Positions 17,666 through 25,711 are shown, counted from the stretch's first letter. The stretch is DNA of 30,279 nt from TMED-70 sp036164085 (GCA_036164085.1 JAYZJV010000002.1:1-30279), one strand, 5' to 3'. Notes: generated from the letters alone by a model not told the origin. Translations and numbers: made by a program.

Positions 17666-18881
17666 TATTGTTGTACAAAAATATGGCGGGACTTCTATAG
17701 GAGATATAGACAAACTAAAGTTAATTGCAAAAAAAATTGTAGAAAAAAAATCAGAAGGTTTTTCTCCAGTAGTTGTAGTATCTGCAATGGGAAAAACCAC
17801 AGATGAATTGGTAGAAATGTCGGAAAAAGTAACTTTTAGCCAAACTCAACCTGATCCAAGAGAGAAAGATACATTGCTATCAACAGGAGAGCTTGTTTCA
17901 GCGACTTTATTGGCTATGTCAATAAAATCTTTAAATCAAGAAGTAATTAGCCTTTCGGGTTCTCAAGCAGGTATTTTTACAGATCAAATTCATGGATCAG
18001 CTAGAATTTCTGATATTAATACTAATAGAATGTTAAAAGAGATTGATCAAAATAAAATTCTGATTATAGCTGGGTTTCAAGGTGTAAATACCGAGGGAGA
18101 TATTACTACTTTGGGGAGAGGTGGTTCAGATACAACAGCAGTAGCCTTAGCGGCTGCATTAAATGCAACTGTGTGTGAGATTTTTACAGATGTAGAAGGA
18201 ATTTATACTACCGATCCTAGATTGGTGTCTAAAGCTAGGAAAATAGATTTTATAAACTATGAAGATATGCTTGAAATGTCAGTTTTAGGAGCAAAAATGC
18301 ATCCTAGATCAATAGAATTAGCATCTTTTTATAATATTCCTGTTTATGTAGCAGGGACATTTTCAGAAAAAAAAGGCACTCTTATTGTAAAAGGAGATAC
18401 TATGGAAAATAATAAGACAGTTACAGGAATAGCAATAGACAAGAATGTTTCAAAAATAACTGTAAAAAAAATCAAAAATCAACCAGGTACAGCTAGTTCT
18501 ATTTTGAAACCTTTATCTGATCAATCAATTAGTATAGATATTATCGTTCAAAACATTCCAATAGATGGATATATTGACTTTTCATTTTCTATTTCAGATG
18601 ATGATCTTGAAAGAGCTTACGAAATTTTATTAAATCAAAAAAATCTTGATTTTGAAGATGTAATAAAAGGCAGAGGTTTCGCTAAAATTAGTTTAGTGGG
18701 GACAGGTATGCAGAATGCTCCAGGTTATGCAACAGAAATGTTTAGCGCCTTAGGAGAAGAAAAAATTAATATAGAGATGATAACTACTTCAGAAATAAGA
18801 ATCACTTGTTTAGTAGATGAAAATGATATTAATGTTGCAGTTAATGCTTTGCATGCTAAATTTGAATTAGACAAAGAATAA
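17649..18881 (+). CDS. lysC: Aspartate kinase (full-length alpha product)
   Basis: A 410-aa monofunctional aspartokinase catalysing the first step of lysine, threonine and methionine synthesis. The kinase domain shows VVQKYGGTSIGD (from residue 8), STGELVSATLLA, GRGGSDTTAVALAAAL and CEIFTDVEGIYTTDP. Two ACT domains follow residue 255 and probably bind the feedback inhibitors. The frame is open from 17613 inside thrB, but that start has no support. ATG 17649 gives MSLKNNIVVQKYGG, and AAAAAGGAG lies just upstream, though only 3 bases away. The in-frame TTG at 17655 has better spacing (9 bases) and is a real alternative. It overlaps thrB by 17 bases. A second internal start at 18402 is listed separately. 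It ends 5 bases from the convergent recF. Confidence 0.96.
   Translation: MSLKNNIVVQKYGGTSIGDIDKLKLIAKKIVEKKSEGFSPVVVVSAMGKTTDELVEMSEKVTFSQTQPDPREKDTLLSTGELVSATLLAMSIKSLNQEVISLSGSQAGIFTDQIHGSARISDINTNRMLKEIDQNKILIIAGFQGVNTEGDITTLGRGGSDTTAVALAAALNATVCEIFTDVEGIYTTDPRLVSKARKIDFINYEDMLEMSVLGAKMHPRSIELASFYNIPVYVAGTFSEKKGTLIVKGDTMENNKTVTGIAIDKNVSKITVKKIKNQPGTASSILKPLSDQSISIDIIVQNIPIDGYIDFSFSISDDDLERAYEILLNQKNLDFEDVIKGRGFAKISLVGTGMQNAPGYATEMFSALGEEKINIEMITTSEIRITCLVDENDINVAVNALHAKFELDKE
18402..18881 (+). CDS. lysC: Probable internally initiated aspartokinase beta subunit (ACT domains)
   Basis: In-frame ATG 18402 inside lysC is preceded by AAGGAG (18391-18396), spaced five bases away, a better signal than that of lysC itself. 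The product would be 159 aa, beginning MENNKTVTGIAIDKNV, and would consist only of the two ACT domains. In Bacillus subtilis aspartokinase II and Corynebacterium glutamicum LysC, a beta subunit starts at the equivalent junction (around residue 246-250) and pairs with the full chain in an alpha2beta2 enzyme. The same arrangement is inferred here from position and ribosome binding site, not shown. Confidence 0.55.
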   Translation: MENNKTVTGIAIDKNVSKITVKKIKNQPGTASSILKPLSDQSISIDIIVQNIPIDGYIDFSFSISDDDLERAYEILLNQKNLDFEDVIKGRGFAKISLVGTGMQNAPGYATEMFSALGEEKINIEMITTSEIRITCLVDENDINVAVNALHAKFELDKE

Positions 18882-18886
18882 TATTA

Positions 18887-20041
18887 TCAATCAATTTTTA
18901 TACTACCTTCGATTATGGAAAAATACTTTCCTTCTTTAATTTTTGCTTTATCTATAAGTGAAATATCGGCTGTTGAAAGCAATATTTGATCAAAATCTAA
19001 AATTTCGGTAACAACTTTTTCTCTCATTTGTTCATCAAGTTCAGAAAAAATATCATCTAAAATCAATACAGGTTTTCTTTTAGTTATGTGTCTGATTTCC
19101 TTGGCTTCTGAAAGCTTTAAAGCTAGAGAAATTATTCTTGATTGACCTCTTGATGCTGTAATGTTTGCAGGAGAATCATTGAAAACTATCTCAAAATCAT
19201 CTCGATGGGGTCCAATAGTTGTAATTCTTTGATCAATATCCCTCAAATGAGTTTTATTTAAAGATTTATAAAAAATTGATTTTATTTCATCAACGCTAGG
19301 ATCCTCATCTAGAAATTTATTTTCTACATTTTTACCTATTTTTGGCAAATATTTTATGTTTAGATCAATATTTTTATTGAAATTTTTGGCAAACTCATGG
19401 CTACTGTTTTTGATAGTTTTTATTATTTTATTTCTTTCAAAAAAAATATTTGCTGCTTCTTCAGAAAGTCTATTATCCCAAAATTCTATTTCTATTTTAT
19501 TGCTTTTGCCGTCTTTTATATTTTTCAACAAACTATTTCTTTGAAAAAGAACCTTTTGATATCTTTGTAGATTTTTTACGTGATCGTTATTTATTTGACT
19601 TAATAAAATATTTAGATATTTCCTTCGGATAAGTGGGGGGCCAGAAATTATAGAAATGTCATCAGTATCAAAAAATACTGAATTGATATTACCTACAAAT
19701 TCTTGGTTAGAGACGATGACTCCATTTATTCTAAAAGTTTTTATTAGTTCTGAGTTTTTAGATATGTCATAATCTATTTGTGCCTTAATGTTTCTGTTTT
19801 TTTCCTCTGCTATGCCTAATACTTGAGTGTGCCCACCAGTTTCTAAAAGAGAATTATTTATTAGAAATTTATCATTTGAAACTCTAGAAGATTTTGCTAT
19901 AGATAAAAGATATATTCCTTCAAATAAATTACTTTTTCCCTGTCCGTTTAGTCCGGAAAAAATATTGAACCCATCCTGAAGGTCTATCGAAGAATTTTTA
20001 TGATTTCTATAATTAGAAAGAGATAATGTTTTTATTTTTAT
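18887..20041 (-). CDS. recF: DNA replication and repair protein RecF, with apparent ATA start codon
   Basis: The frame is uninterrupted from codon ATA at 20041 to TGA at 18887 (384 codons), normal RecF length. The N-terminus reads KIKTLSLSNYRNH, the typical RecF opening. Walker A is GLNGQGKS at 30-37, the ABC-type signature TASRGQSRIISLALKL lies in the C-terminal part, and Walker B is PVLILDDIFSELDE. RecF helps load RecA at gaps. No ATG, GTG or TTG occurs before codon 171; the first TTG is at 19531, deep inside the ATPase domain, so a 214-aa call starting there would be wrong. ATA 20041 aligns with the expected Met, has AGGG seven bases upstream (minus strand), and the stop TAA lies just two codons before it. 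A single G-to-A change from ATG would explain it. It is convergent with lysC, 5 bases apart. Confidence 0.93.
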   Translation of the reverse strand: MKIKTLSLSNYRNHKNSSIDLQDGFNIFSGLNGQGKSNLFEGIYLLSIAKSSRVSNDKFLINNSLLETGGHTQVLGIAEEKNRNIKAQIDYDISKNSELIKTFRINGVIVSNQEFVGNINSVFFDTDDISIISGPPLIRRKYLNILLSQINNDHVKNLQRYQKVLFQRNSLLKNIKDGKSNKIEIEFWDNRLSEEAANIFFERNKIIKTIKNSSHEFAKNFNKNIDLNIKYLPKIGKNVENKFLDEDPSVDEIKSIFYKSLNKTHLRDIDQRITTIGPHRDDFEIVFNDSPANITASRGQSRIISLALKLSEAKEIRHITKRKPVLILDDIFSELDEQMREKVVTEILDFDQILLSTADISLIDKAKIKEGKYFSIIEGSIKID

Positions 20042-20146
20042 CTTTTAGCCCTATAAATACTTTTTTAATATGATAGTTTTTTATCTTTAGTAAGTATTTG
20101 CTTTTTAGCTTTATTTTTGTAATCAATTAATTATTTATTAAATTTT

Positions 20147-20887
20147 ATGTATAAATCAGTCACAATTGATATATGGGAAACCATAATTGGAGAAAAGGAT
20201 TTTTCTTCTTTTTCTAAAACTAGAAGAGAAATTAAAACTAGATATGCGTATGACTATTTATCAAACTATTCTAATAAAATTGATTACTCTAAAGTAGCTT
20301 TAGCTCACGATTTTGTTGCAGATTCAATAAATAAATTTTCCAGATTTCATTCAGATAGACTTTTTTATGATTGGGTTGAGATTTTTATTAATAAAGTTGA
20401 TAAAAGTCTTATAAATAAATTGAATTCTGATGAAATTATTTCGCTAGGCAATGAATTAGATAAAGCATTTTTAGAAAACCCTCCTGAAATTTTTGACGGA
20501 ACTTATGAATTATTAGATTTTTGTAGAAGCAAAAACTTAAAAATAGGAATAATTTCAAACACAGGATTTAATTCACCCAAAGTGTATAGGGATTTTTTTT
20601 CTAAAAATAATTTATTTTATGACACAATTTCTCTATCCAATGAATTAGGAACAGCAAAGCCTCATTCAGTAATATTTTTAAATACATTGAAAAACTTAGA
20701 TACGGTTCCAGAAAATTCAATCCATTTTGGAGATAATCCCGTTGCGGATATATTGGGAGCTGTTAATGTTGGCATGGAAGCTGTATTGATATCTAAAAAC
20801 AATTCAAAAAAACCAGTAAATCAAAGTCATAGAGCTATCATAGATAATATATCTTTTTCAAATGATATTATTTCATCTTGGATTTAA
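20147..20887 (+). CDS. HAD-superfamily hydrolase (subfamily IA-like)
   Basis: A 246-aa haloacid-dehalogenase-fold hydrolase. Motif I is VTIDIWETI with nucleophile Asp8. The second Asp usual in phosphatases (position +2) is Trp10, a DxW variant common in one HAD group. Motif II is IGIISNTGF, motif III has the Lys of GTAKPHSV, and motif IV is HFGDNPVADILGAVNVGM. A helical cap of about 100 residues follows motif I, as in subfamily IA. The substrate is unknown; phosphatase or dehalogenase activity is possible. The gene is divergent from recF (105-base gap). Its last 15 bases overlap the end of the convergent DUF1461 gene. No Shine-Dalgarno sequence is evident before ATG 20147. Confidence 0.82.
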   Translation: MYKSVTIDIWETIIGEKDFSSFSKTRREIKTRYAYDYLSNYSNKIDYSKVALAHDFVADSINKFSRFHSDRLFYDWVEIFINKVDKSLINKLNSDEIISLGNELDKAFLENPPEIFDGTYELLDFCRSKNLKIGIISNTGFNSPKVYRDFFSKNNLFYDTISLSNELGTAKPHSVIFLNTLKNLDTVPENSIHFGDNPVADILGAVNVGMEAVLISKNNSKKPVNQSHRAIIDNISFSNDIISSWI

Positions 20888-21568
20888 TTTTTTGTCTAAT
20901 AACCAAGAAGTCATGAAAAATAGTAAATTTATAATCACAAAAACAATTAGAATGGCTAAGCAAACTTCTAAAAAGAATCTTTCTGGGAACATTATTAATA
21001 AATAATCGGTTCTTGGATCAAGAATCCACAAGTCATTCCTAAAAAAAATTTTATGGAACAAAATGAAAGTTGCATTAAAATTTATTATTATTCCCAATAA
21101 AATTATAAGAAATATTCCACTCCAAAGTAATAAAGATTTATAAACGATGTTAAAGATAAAATTAAATAATTTCTTAAAACCATTTTTATAAGAAATTATT
21201 ACAATAGAAAAAAATATAAAAAATAATGATATTTTTTCGAACAAAAGCGTTGTTTTTACTAGATTTTTTACATCAACCATATGGTCTATTTCCTTCTGAT
21301 TAAATAAATTAAAAGCCGTTTTTCCAGGATCCTGAAGAGAGATTCCTATTTTTTCTTGATCATCTTTAAAATAATCTTTTATCTGATCGGATACAGAATT
21401 GAGTTGGTCTACTCTTAAATTTGATTTATATGAAATGTTATTCCTTTCCCAATTAAATTCATAAATCCAATCAGAAAATGTTATCATTTCGAAACTAATG
21501 GTTATTATAAAAGGAACCCAGAGAATATAAGTGAATATTTTCAATAAGGAGAAGATTTTTTTAGTCAT
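20873..21568 (-). CDS. DUF1461 (TIGR01906) integral membrane protein
   Basis: A 231-aa membrane protein of the DUF1461/TIGR01906 family. Family features are the extracytoplasmic loop with FNQKEIDHMVDVKNLV near residues 88-103 and the FHKIFFRNDLWILDPRTDYLLIMFPERFF block near 170-199. Four hydrophobic helices are visible, at about 6-27, 108-126, 140-168 and 202-224. The family occurs in Firmicutes, Chloroflexota and relatives and has no established function. It is convergent with the HAD gene and divergent from mazG (23-base gap); nothing around it clarifies its role. Confidence 0.85.
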   Translation of the reverse strand: MTKKIFSLLKIFTYILWVPFIITISFEMITFSDWIYEFNWERNNISYKSNLRVDQLNSVSDQIKDYFKDDQEKIGISLQDPGKTAFNLFNQKEIDHMVDVKNLVKTTLLFEKISLFFIFFSIVIISYKNGFKKLFNFIFNIVYKSLLLWSGIFLIILLGIIINFNATFILFHKIFFRNDLWILDPRTDYLLIMFPERFFLEVCLAILIVFVIINLLFFMTSWLLDKKLNPR

Positions 21569-21591
21569 ACAACATTATAACTTTTTAAATT

Positions 21592-22281
21592 ATGAAAAAA
21601 AACGATATCAATAAGTTAGAAAAAATCATTGAAGAACTTAGATCAGAGAATGGTTGCCCTTGGGATAGAGACCTTACTTTAGAAAAATTAGCGCAGCTTA
21701 CAATTGAAGAATCATATGAATTATTAGATGCTGTTGAAAAAAAAGATAATAAAAAGATAATTGATGAATTATCAGATCTTTTAACTCACATTATTTTTTA
21801 CTTTCAAATAGGAACTTCTATAAATTATTTTAATAAAGAAAATATCATAGATCATGCTATTCAAAAACTTATAGATAGGCACCCTCATGTTTTTGATAAA
21901 TCTTTCAAAAAAAAATTCAATACTCCTGTAGAAGTTGAACAAAACTGGAACTTTTTAAAAGGTAAAAAAACTGAAACTTCTGATGAACTAGATTTTAATG
22001 GCCCCTCAGGAATTTCGGCGGAAAGAATTATAAAAACTATGCTTGAGATTGGTATAACCTTAGATGAAAAAGAGATCACTAAAAATCAATTAGGGGATCC
22101 AAAAGATTTATTGTTCTTTATTTATTTTTTTATGATCCAGAGAGGAGAAAGCCCTGAGCTGGAATTTAGAAATAAGTTAGGAGAAATAAAGAAAGAGATA
22201 AAAAAATTAGAAAAAAAAGAAGATTTAAGTTTTGAAAACTTAGATACAAATGAGATTAAACGAATTCTATTTCCTGATTAG
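21592..22281 (+). CDS. mazG: Nucleoside triphosphate pyrophosphohydrolase MazG
   Basis: A 229-aa MazG-type enzyme that hydrolyses (d)NTPs to monophosphate and pyrophosphate, clearing abnormal nucleotides. The N-terminal MazG domain has CPWDRDLTLEKL (22-33), the metal-binding EExxE (Glu39, Glu40, Glu43), and DELSDLL with Glu59 and Asp62. The downstream DRHPHVF-type block appears as DRHPHVFDKSF. The second domain (from about 140) is divergent. It is shorter than the two-domain E. coli protein of about 263 residues. Its last 26 bases overlap the end of convergent selD. Confidence 0.9.
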   Translation: MKKNDINKLEKIIEELRSENGCPWDRDLTLEKLAQLTIEESYELLDAVEKKDNKKIIDELSDLLTHIIFYFQIGTSINYFNKENIIDHAIQKLIDRHPHVFDKSFKKKFNTPVEVEQNWNFLKGKKTETSDELDFNGPSGISAERIIKTMLEIGITLDEKEITKNQLGDPKDLLFFIYFFMIQRGESPELEFRNKLGEIKKEIKKLEKKEDLSFENLDTNEIKRILFPD

Positions 22282-23299
22282 ACCTATTAAGGGTTTCTCC
22301 AATTTTTCTAACTACTAAATTTTTATTTTTAGATAGTTTTTTTTGAAAGTCTTTTGATTTATCTTTCTCAACAGTAAATAACAACCCTCCTGAAGTTTGA
22401 GGATCAAATAAAATCATTTTTTCAGATCTCTTTAGAGGCTTATTCCATACAATATTTCTATTAAAGAATTTTTCATTATTTATTGCTCCAGCCGACCAAT
22501 TTTTTTCTTTAGAAAGCAATTTAACTTCTTCTATGATGGGTATTTCAGAATATTTGATTTTTGCAGAAATTTTACTTGCATTTAGTATGTTTTTCAAATG
22601 ACCAATTAATCCGTATCCAGTCACATCAGTACAAGTTTTAATATTGAGGCTAGTTGCTATTTCTGATGCCGATTTATTTAGTTCAAGCATATAAGCGAGA
22701 CTTTTTTGATAATCTGCTAAATTTATAGATGAATTTTTAGAAGCGGTAATTAAAATTCCATTACCTAAGGGCTTAGTTAAAATGATGTCTTGATTAGGAC
22801 ATGCTTTATCTAGCGTCATTAATTTGTTTGGATGTATTTCTCCAATCACGGCTAATCCATATTTAGGTTCTTTATCATTTATAGTGTGCCCACCAGCAAT
22901 TATTACGCCTGCTTCATTTGCTTTGTTTATTCCCCCATTGATTATTTCTTCAATATATTTTTCAGGTATATTATCGGAGAAACAACAAATATTTAAAGCT
23001 ATAGTGGGGTTTCCTCCCATTGCATATATATCTGAAATAGCATTCGCAGCTGCAATCTGTCCAAATAAAAATGGATCATCCACAACAGGTGCAAAAAAGT
23101 CTGTAGTGAAAATGATAGCTTTTTCATCAGATACTTTATAAACAGCAGCATCGTCTTTAGTTTTTTGATCAACTAAAATTTTTTCTGATGAAATCGATTT
23201 ATTTATCTGGCTCAGAACCCTGTCCAGTACTTCAATTGAAGCTTTACCAGCTCAACCTCCGCAACTAGAAAAGCTTGTAAGCCTTATTTCTTTTTCCAT
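22256..23299 (-). CDS. selD: Selenophosphate synthetase SelD, itself a probable selenoprotein (TGA = Sec16)
   Basis: SelD makes selenophosphate from selenide and ATP for selenocysteine and other selenium uses. Conventional reading gives only 275 aa from an internal ATG at 23083. The same frame continues upstream through a single TGA (23254-23252) to ATG 23299, giving 347 aa, the length of E. coli SelD. The TGA falls exactly at the SelD active-site position: the context is SFSSCGG-TGA-AGKAS, matching the family CGG(C/U)xxK loop where Cys or Sec is found, with Lys19 the essential Lys. Downstream come DDAAVYKV, TTDFFAPVVDDPFLFGQIAAANAISDIYAMGG and AGGHTIND, and the C-terminal FDPQTSGGLLF. A candidate SECIS hairpin follows the TGA. 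No Shine-Dalgarno sequence is obvious. It is divergent from lysA; its tail overlaps mazG by 26 bases. Confidence 0.95.
23224..23250 (-). promoter_or_regulatory. selD: Candidate bacterial SECIS hairpin for the selD UGA
   Basis: Starting two bases after the UGA, the mRNA can fold CUGGUA (23250-23245) with UACUGG (23229-23224), including two G-U pairs. A three-base bulge AAG on the 5' side follows, then CUUC pairs with GAAG around the four-base loop AAUU. The loop lies 15-18 nt after the UGA. Size and position resemble bacterial SECIS elements, which sit directly 3' of the Sec codon. The loop lacks the G-U seen in E. coli fdhF, so SelB recognition is unproven. Confidence 0.5.
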
Positions 23300-23334
23300 T
23301 TAATGTATTTTTTAATTAAAAGTTATAGAATTTA

Positions 23335-23340
23335 TATAAT
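23335..23340 (+). promoter_or_regulatory. Candidate -10 box for lysA
   Basis: A perfect TATAAT lies in the 67-base selD/lysA divergent gap, 26 bases before ATG 23367. The corresponding -35 position (TTAATT, 23312-23317, 17-base spacer) is poor. AGGGG at about 23358-23362 is the ribosome binding site of lysA. Support is moderate because the DNA is so A+T-rich. Confidence 0.35.
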
Positions 23341-23366
23341 TCAGTGAACAAATATTTAGGGGAATT

Positions 23367-24698
23367 ATGACAGAAAACATCGAATTTTCAGGAAGTGACA
23401 TATTTCCAAATGAAACTTTTGTGAATGACAAAAAAAATATTTCTATTGGTGGGATTGACCTTGAAGAATTAGCTGATACGTATGGAACACCATTATATGT
23501 ATACGATGAAAACACTATTGTTGAGACTATCAAAGACTTTCAAAAATCATTTAAGGCTGAACTTGAAGATAGTGTAATTTCTTATTCTACAAAAGCATTT
23601 TCTAATCCTTATATTCTAAATCTATTAAATGAAAATAAGATGAATATTGATGTTGTAACAGGTGGAGAACTTGCTGTTGCAAAGCATGTAAAATTTCCTC
23701 CAGAAAGAATCAATTTTCATGGAAATAATAAATCAAAAGAAGAATTGAAAGATGCTATAAATTATGGATTAGGTCATATTACAATAGACTCGTTCAATGA
23801 AATTGAAAATTTAAGAAAAACAACGGAAGATCTTAGCGTTAATCAGGATGTAATTTTAAGAGTTTCTCCCTCTATTGACCCACATACACATTTACTTACT
23901 ACTACAGGTATTTTAGATTCAAAATTTGGATTTTCTATAGAAACAGGAGATGCTGAAAAAGCTATTGAGAAACTGATGCCAATAAATTCCTTGAATTTAT
24001 TAGGACTCCATTTTCATTTAGGGTCTCCTATATTTGAACTAGAGCCTTACTCAGAAGCAATAGAGTACGTATTTAAATTTGCAGCTGATATGAAAAATAA
24101 ATATGGATTAGAAATGAAAGAATTTAGTCCTGGAGGAGGGTTTGCAATAGGTTATCAAACAAAAAAAATTCCTTTACCTATTTCTGATTATGCAAAGGTA
24201 ATTGGAGATTCTGTAAAAAAAGCCTCTGATGTGCATGGTTTTAAGATTCCTAAAGTAATTCTTGAACCTGGCAGAGCTTTAATAGGAAGGTCTGGAGTAA
24301 GTATATATAGAATTGGGTCAATCAAAACTATTCCAAGTGTTAGAAACTATGTTTCAATTGATGGAGGAATGGGAGACAATATTAGACCTGCTTTGTATGG
24401 TTCTGAATATTCAGTATTTTCAATTACAAAGGTTTTAGAACAAGAAAATTTAATGAAATCTACGATTTCAGGAAAATTTTGTGAGTCGGGAGATGTTCTT
24501 GCTAAGGATGCAAATATACCTGATCCAAAGATAGATGATTTGTTAGTATTACCTGCATCAGGAGCATATAATTTAGCTATGGCAAGTAATTACAACATGC
24601 AAGTAAGACCAGCAGTGGTGATGATAAAAGAAGGATCCCATTTCCTAATTAGAAGAAGAGAAAGCTATGATGACCTTTTGAGTACTTCAGTATTATGA
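23367..24698 (+). CDS. lysA: Diaminopimelate decarboxylase
   Basis: A 443-aa PLP enzyme that decarboxylates meso-diaminopimelate to L-lysine. The fold-III alanine-racemase-like barrel carries the PLP lysine Lys76 (SYSTKAF). VTGGELAVA, the HFHLGSPI block and the phosphate-binding SPGGGFAIGY lie in order, and EPGRALIG follows. The C-terminal domain has CESGDVLAKD and SGAYNLAMASNYN, the Cys and Tyr that complete the active site at the dimer interface. ATG 23367 has AGGGG just upstream. It starts a tight run: its TGA overlaps the holB start as ATGA. Confidence 0.96.
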   Translation: MTENIEFSGSDIFPNETFVNDKKNISIGGIDLEELADTYGTPLYVYDENTIVETIKDFQKSFKAELEDSVISYSTKAFSNPYILNLLNENKMNIDVVTGGELAVAKHVKFPPERINFHGNNKSKEELKDAINYGLGHITIDSFNEIENLRKTTEDLSVNQDVILRVSPSIDPHTHLLTTTGILDSKFGFSIETGDAEKAIEKLMPINSLNLLGLHFHLGSPIFELEPYSEAIEYVFKFAADMKNKYGLEMKEFSPGGGFAIGYQTKKIPLPISDYAKVIGDSVKKASDVHGFKIPKVILEPGRALIGRSGVSIYRIGSIKTIPSVRNYVSIDGGMGDNIRPALYGSEYSVFSITKVLEQENLMKSTISGKFCESGDVLAKDANIPDPKIDDLLVLPASGAYNLAMASNYNMQVRPAVVMIKEGSHFLIRRRESYDDLLSTSVL

Positions 24699-25711
24699 CT
24701 ATTATTAATGAAAAAGCTTACAAGATATTACAAAGCTCAGTAAAAAAAAATTCTATTTCTCATTTTTATATTTTTCATGGACCAAATAATGTTGGAAAAA
24801 AAACCCTAGCTTATTCATTTTCAAAATTATTGCTTTGTGAAAGAGAAGATAATAATGACGAACCTTGTAGCAAGTGTTCAAGTTGTAAGAAAATTGAAGA
24901 AAAAAAACACTTTGATGTTGTATTTATTGATTCAAATACAAAAGTTGAAGGGATTGAAGAAAACAAATCAGATCTAATAAGATTGCCTCATGTTCAAGAA
25001 ATAAACAGACTTTCTAATTTGGGTCCTTTCATGAGTAATTATAAAATATTTATATTGGACTCAGCAGAAAAATTAAACAATGAAGCATCTAATGCATTCT
25101 TAAAGCTTTTAGAAGAACCTCCTAAAACATCTATATTTTTATTTTTAGTTAATGATTTATCCTCAATTTATTCAACGATACTTTCAAGAGCTCAAAAAAT
25201 AAATATTTTAGAAATAAATAAAAACGAGATGGAATTATATATATCTCAAAACTTTGAACTAGAAGAATCAATAATCAATCAAGTTATAAATTTTTCGCAA
25301 GGGAAAATAGAAATTGCAGAAAAGCTATCAACTGATCCTTCATTAATGCAAGACTATTACGATTCCTACGAAAGGTTTTTTGAATTTTGTATCAGTGATA
25401 TAACAAACAGAATGCAATTATCACAAAAATTTTCTACTAGATATAGAACTGATAGAAATGCCATATACAGAGAACTAAGCTTATGGATAGATTTTTGCAA
25501 TATTATATTAAATAATAATTATCAGAAAGAAAAAACATCAATTTTTGATAAAAATTTAAATGACATATACGAAATCAAACAAATCAATAATATTACATTA
25601 GAACTTATAAGAGCAATCAGCAATCTAAAAAATAACGCAAACCCTAGACTGGTTTTTGATGTGATGTCATTAAAATTACCTTTACATTTAAAGGAAAACT
25701 CTATTAAATGA
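24695..25711 (+). CDS. holB: DNA polymerase III delta-prime subunit (clamp loader)
   Basis: A 338-aa AAA+ clamp-loader subunit. It has the P-loop GPNNVGKKT (29-37), a zinc module with Cys48, Cys58, Cys61 and Cys64 (EPCSKCSSCKK), the acidic LDSAEKLNNEASNAFLKLLEEPP block, and a sensor SRAQKI. This arrangement fits HolB or the DnaX N-terminal region. HolB is preferred because of the length, the modified Walker A (KKT), and the lack of a long DnaX tail. The C-terminal half is helical and poorly conserved, as usual. It loads the sliding clamp with DnaX and HolA. Both ends overlap neighbours by 4 bases (ATGA), showing coupling with lysA and cmk. Confidence 0.88.
   Translation: MTIINEKAYKILQSSVKKNSISHFYIFHGPNNVGKKTLAYSFSKLLLCEREDNNDEPCSKCSSCKKIEEKKHFDVVFIDSNTKVEGIEENKSDLIRLPHVQEINRLSNLGPFMSNYKIFILDSAEKLNNEASNAFLKLLEEPPKTSIFLFLVNDLSSIYSTILSRAQKINILEINKNEMELYISQNFELEESIINQVINFSQGKIEIAEKLSTDPSLMQDYYDSYERFFEFCISDITNRMQLSQKFSTRYRTDRNAIYRELSLWIDFCNIILNNNYQKEKTSIFDKNLNDIYEIKQINNITLELIRAISNLKNNANPRLVFDVMSLKLPLHLKENSIK

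Noticed and set aside
18872..18892. ATAATATTAT palindrome between lysC and recF as a bidirectional terminator
   Set aside because: The palindrome is very short and pure A+T with no stable stem; it is expected by chance in this DNA.
18887..19531. A separate 214-aa RecF-like gene starting at TTG 19531
   Set aside because: The frame continues without a stop to 20041 and encodes the Walker A half of RecF; TTG 19531 is an internal Leu codon in the ATPase region.
22256..23083. selD as a truncated gene or pseudogene starting at ATG 23083
   Set aside because: The upstream frame is fully SelD-like, with a single TGA exactly at the Cys/Sec position; a random nonsense mutation there is far less likely than Sec.
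22824..23141. Plus-strand 105-aa open frame opposite selD
   Set aside because: It mirrors the conserved SelD coding sequence and has no ribosome binding site or known motif.
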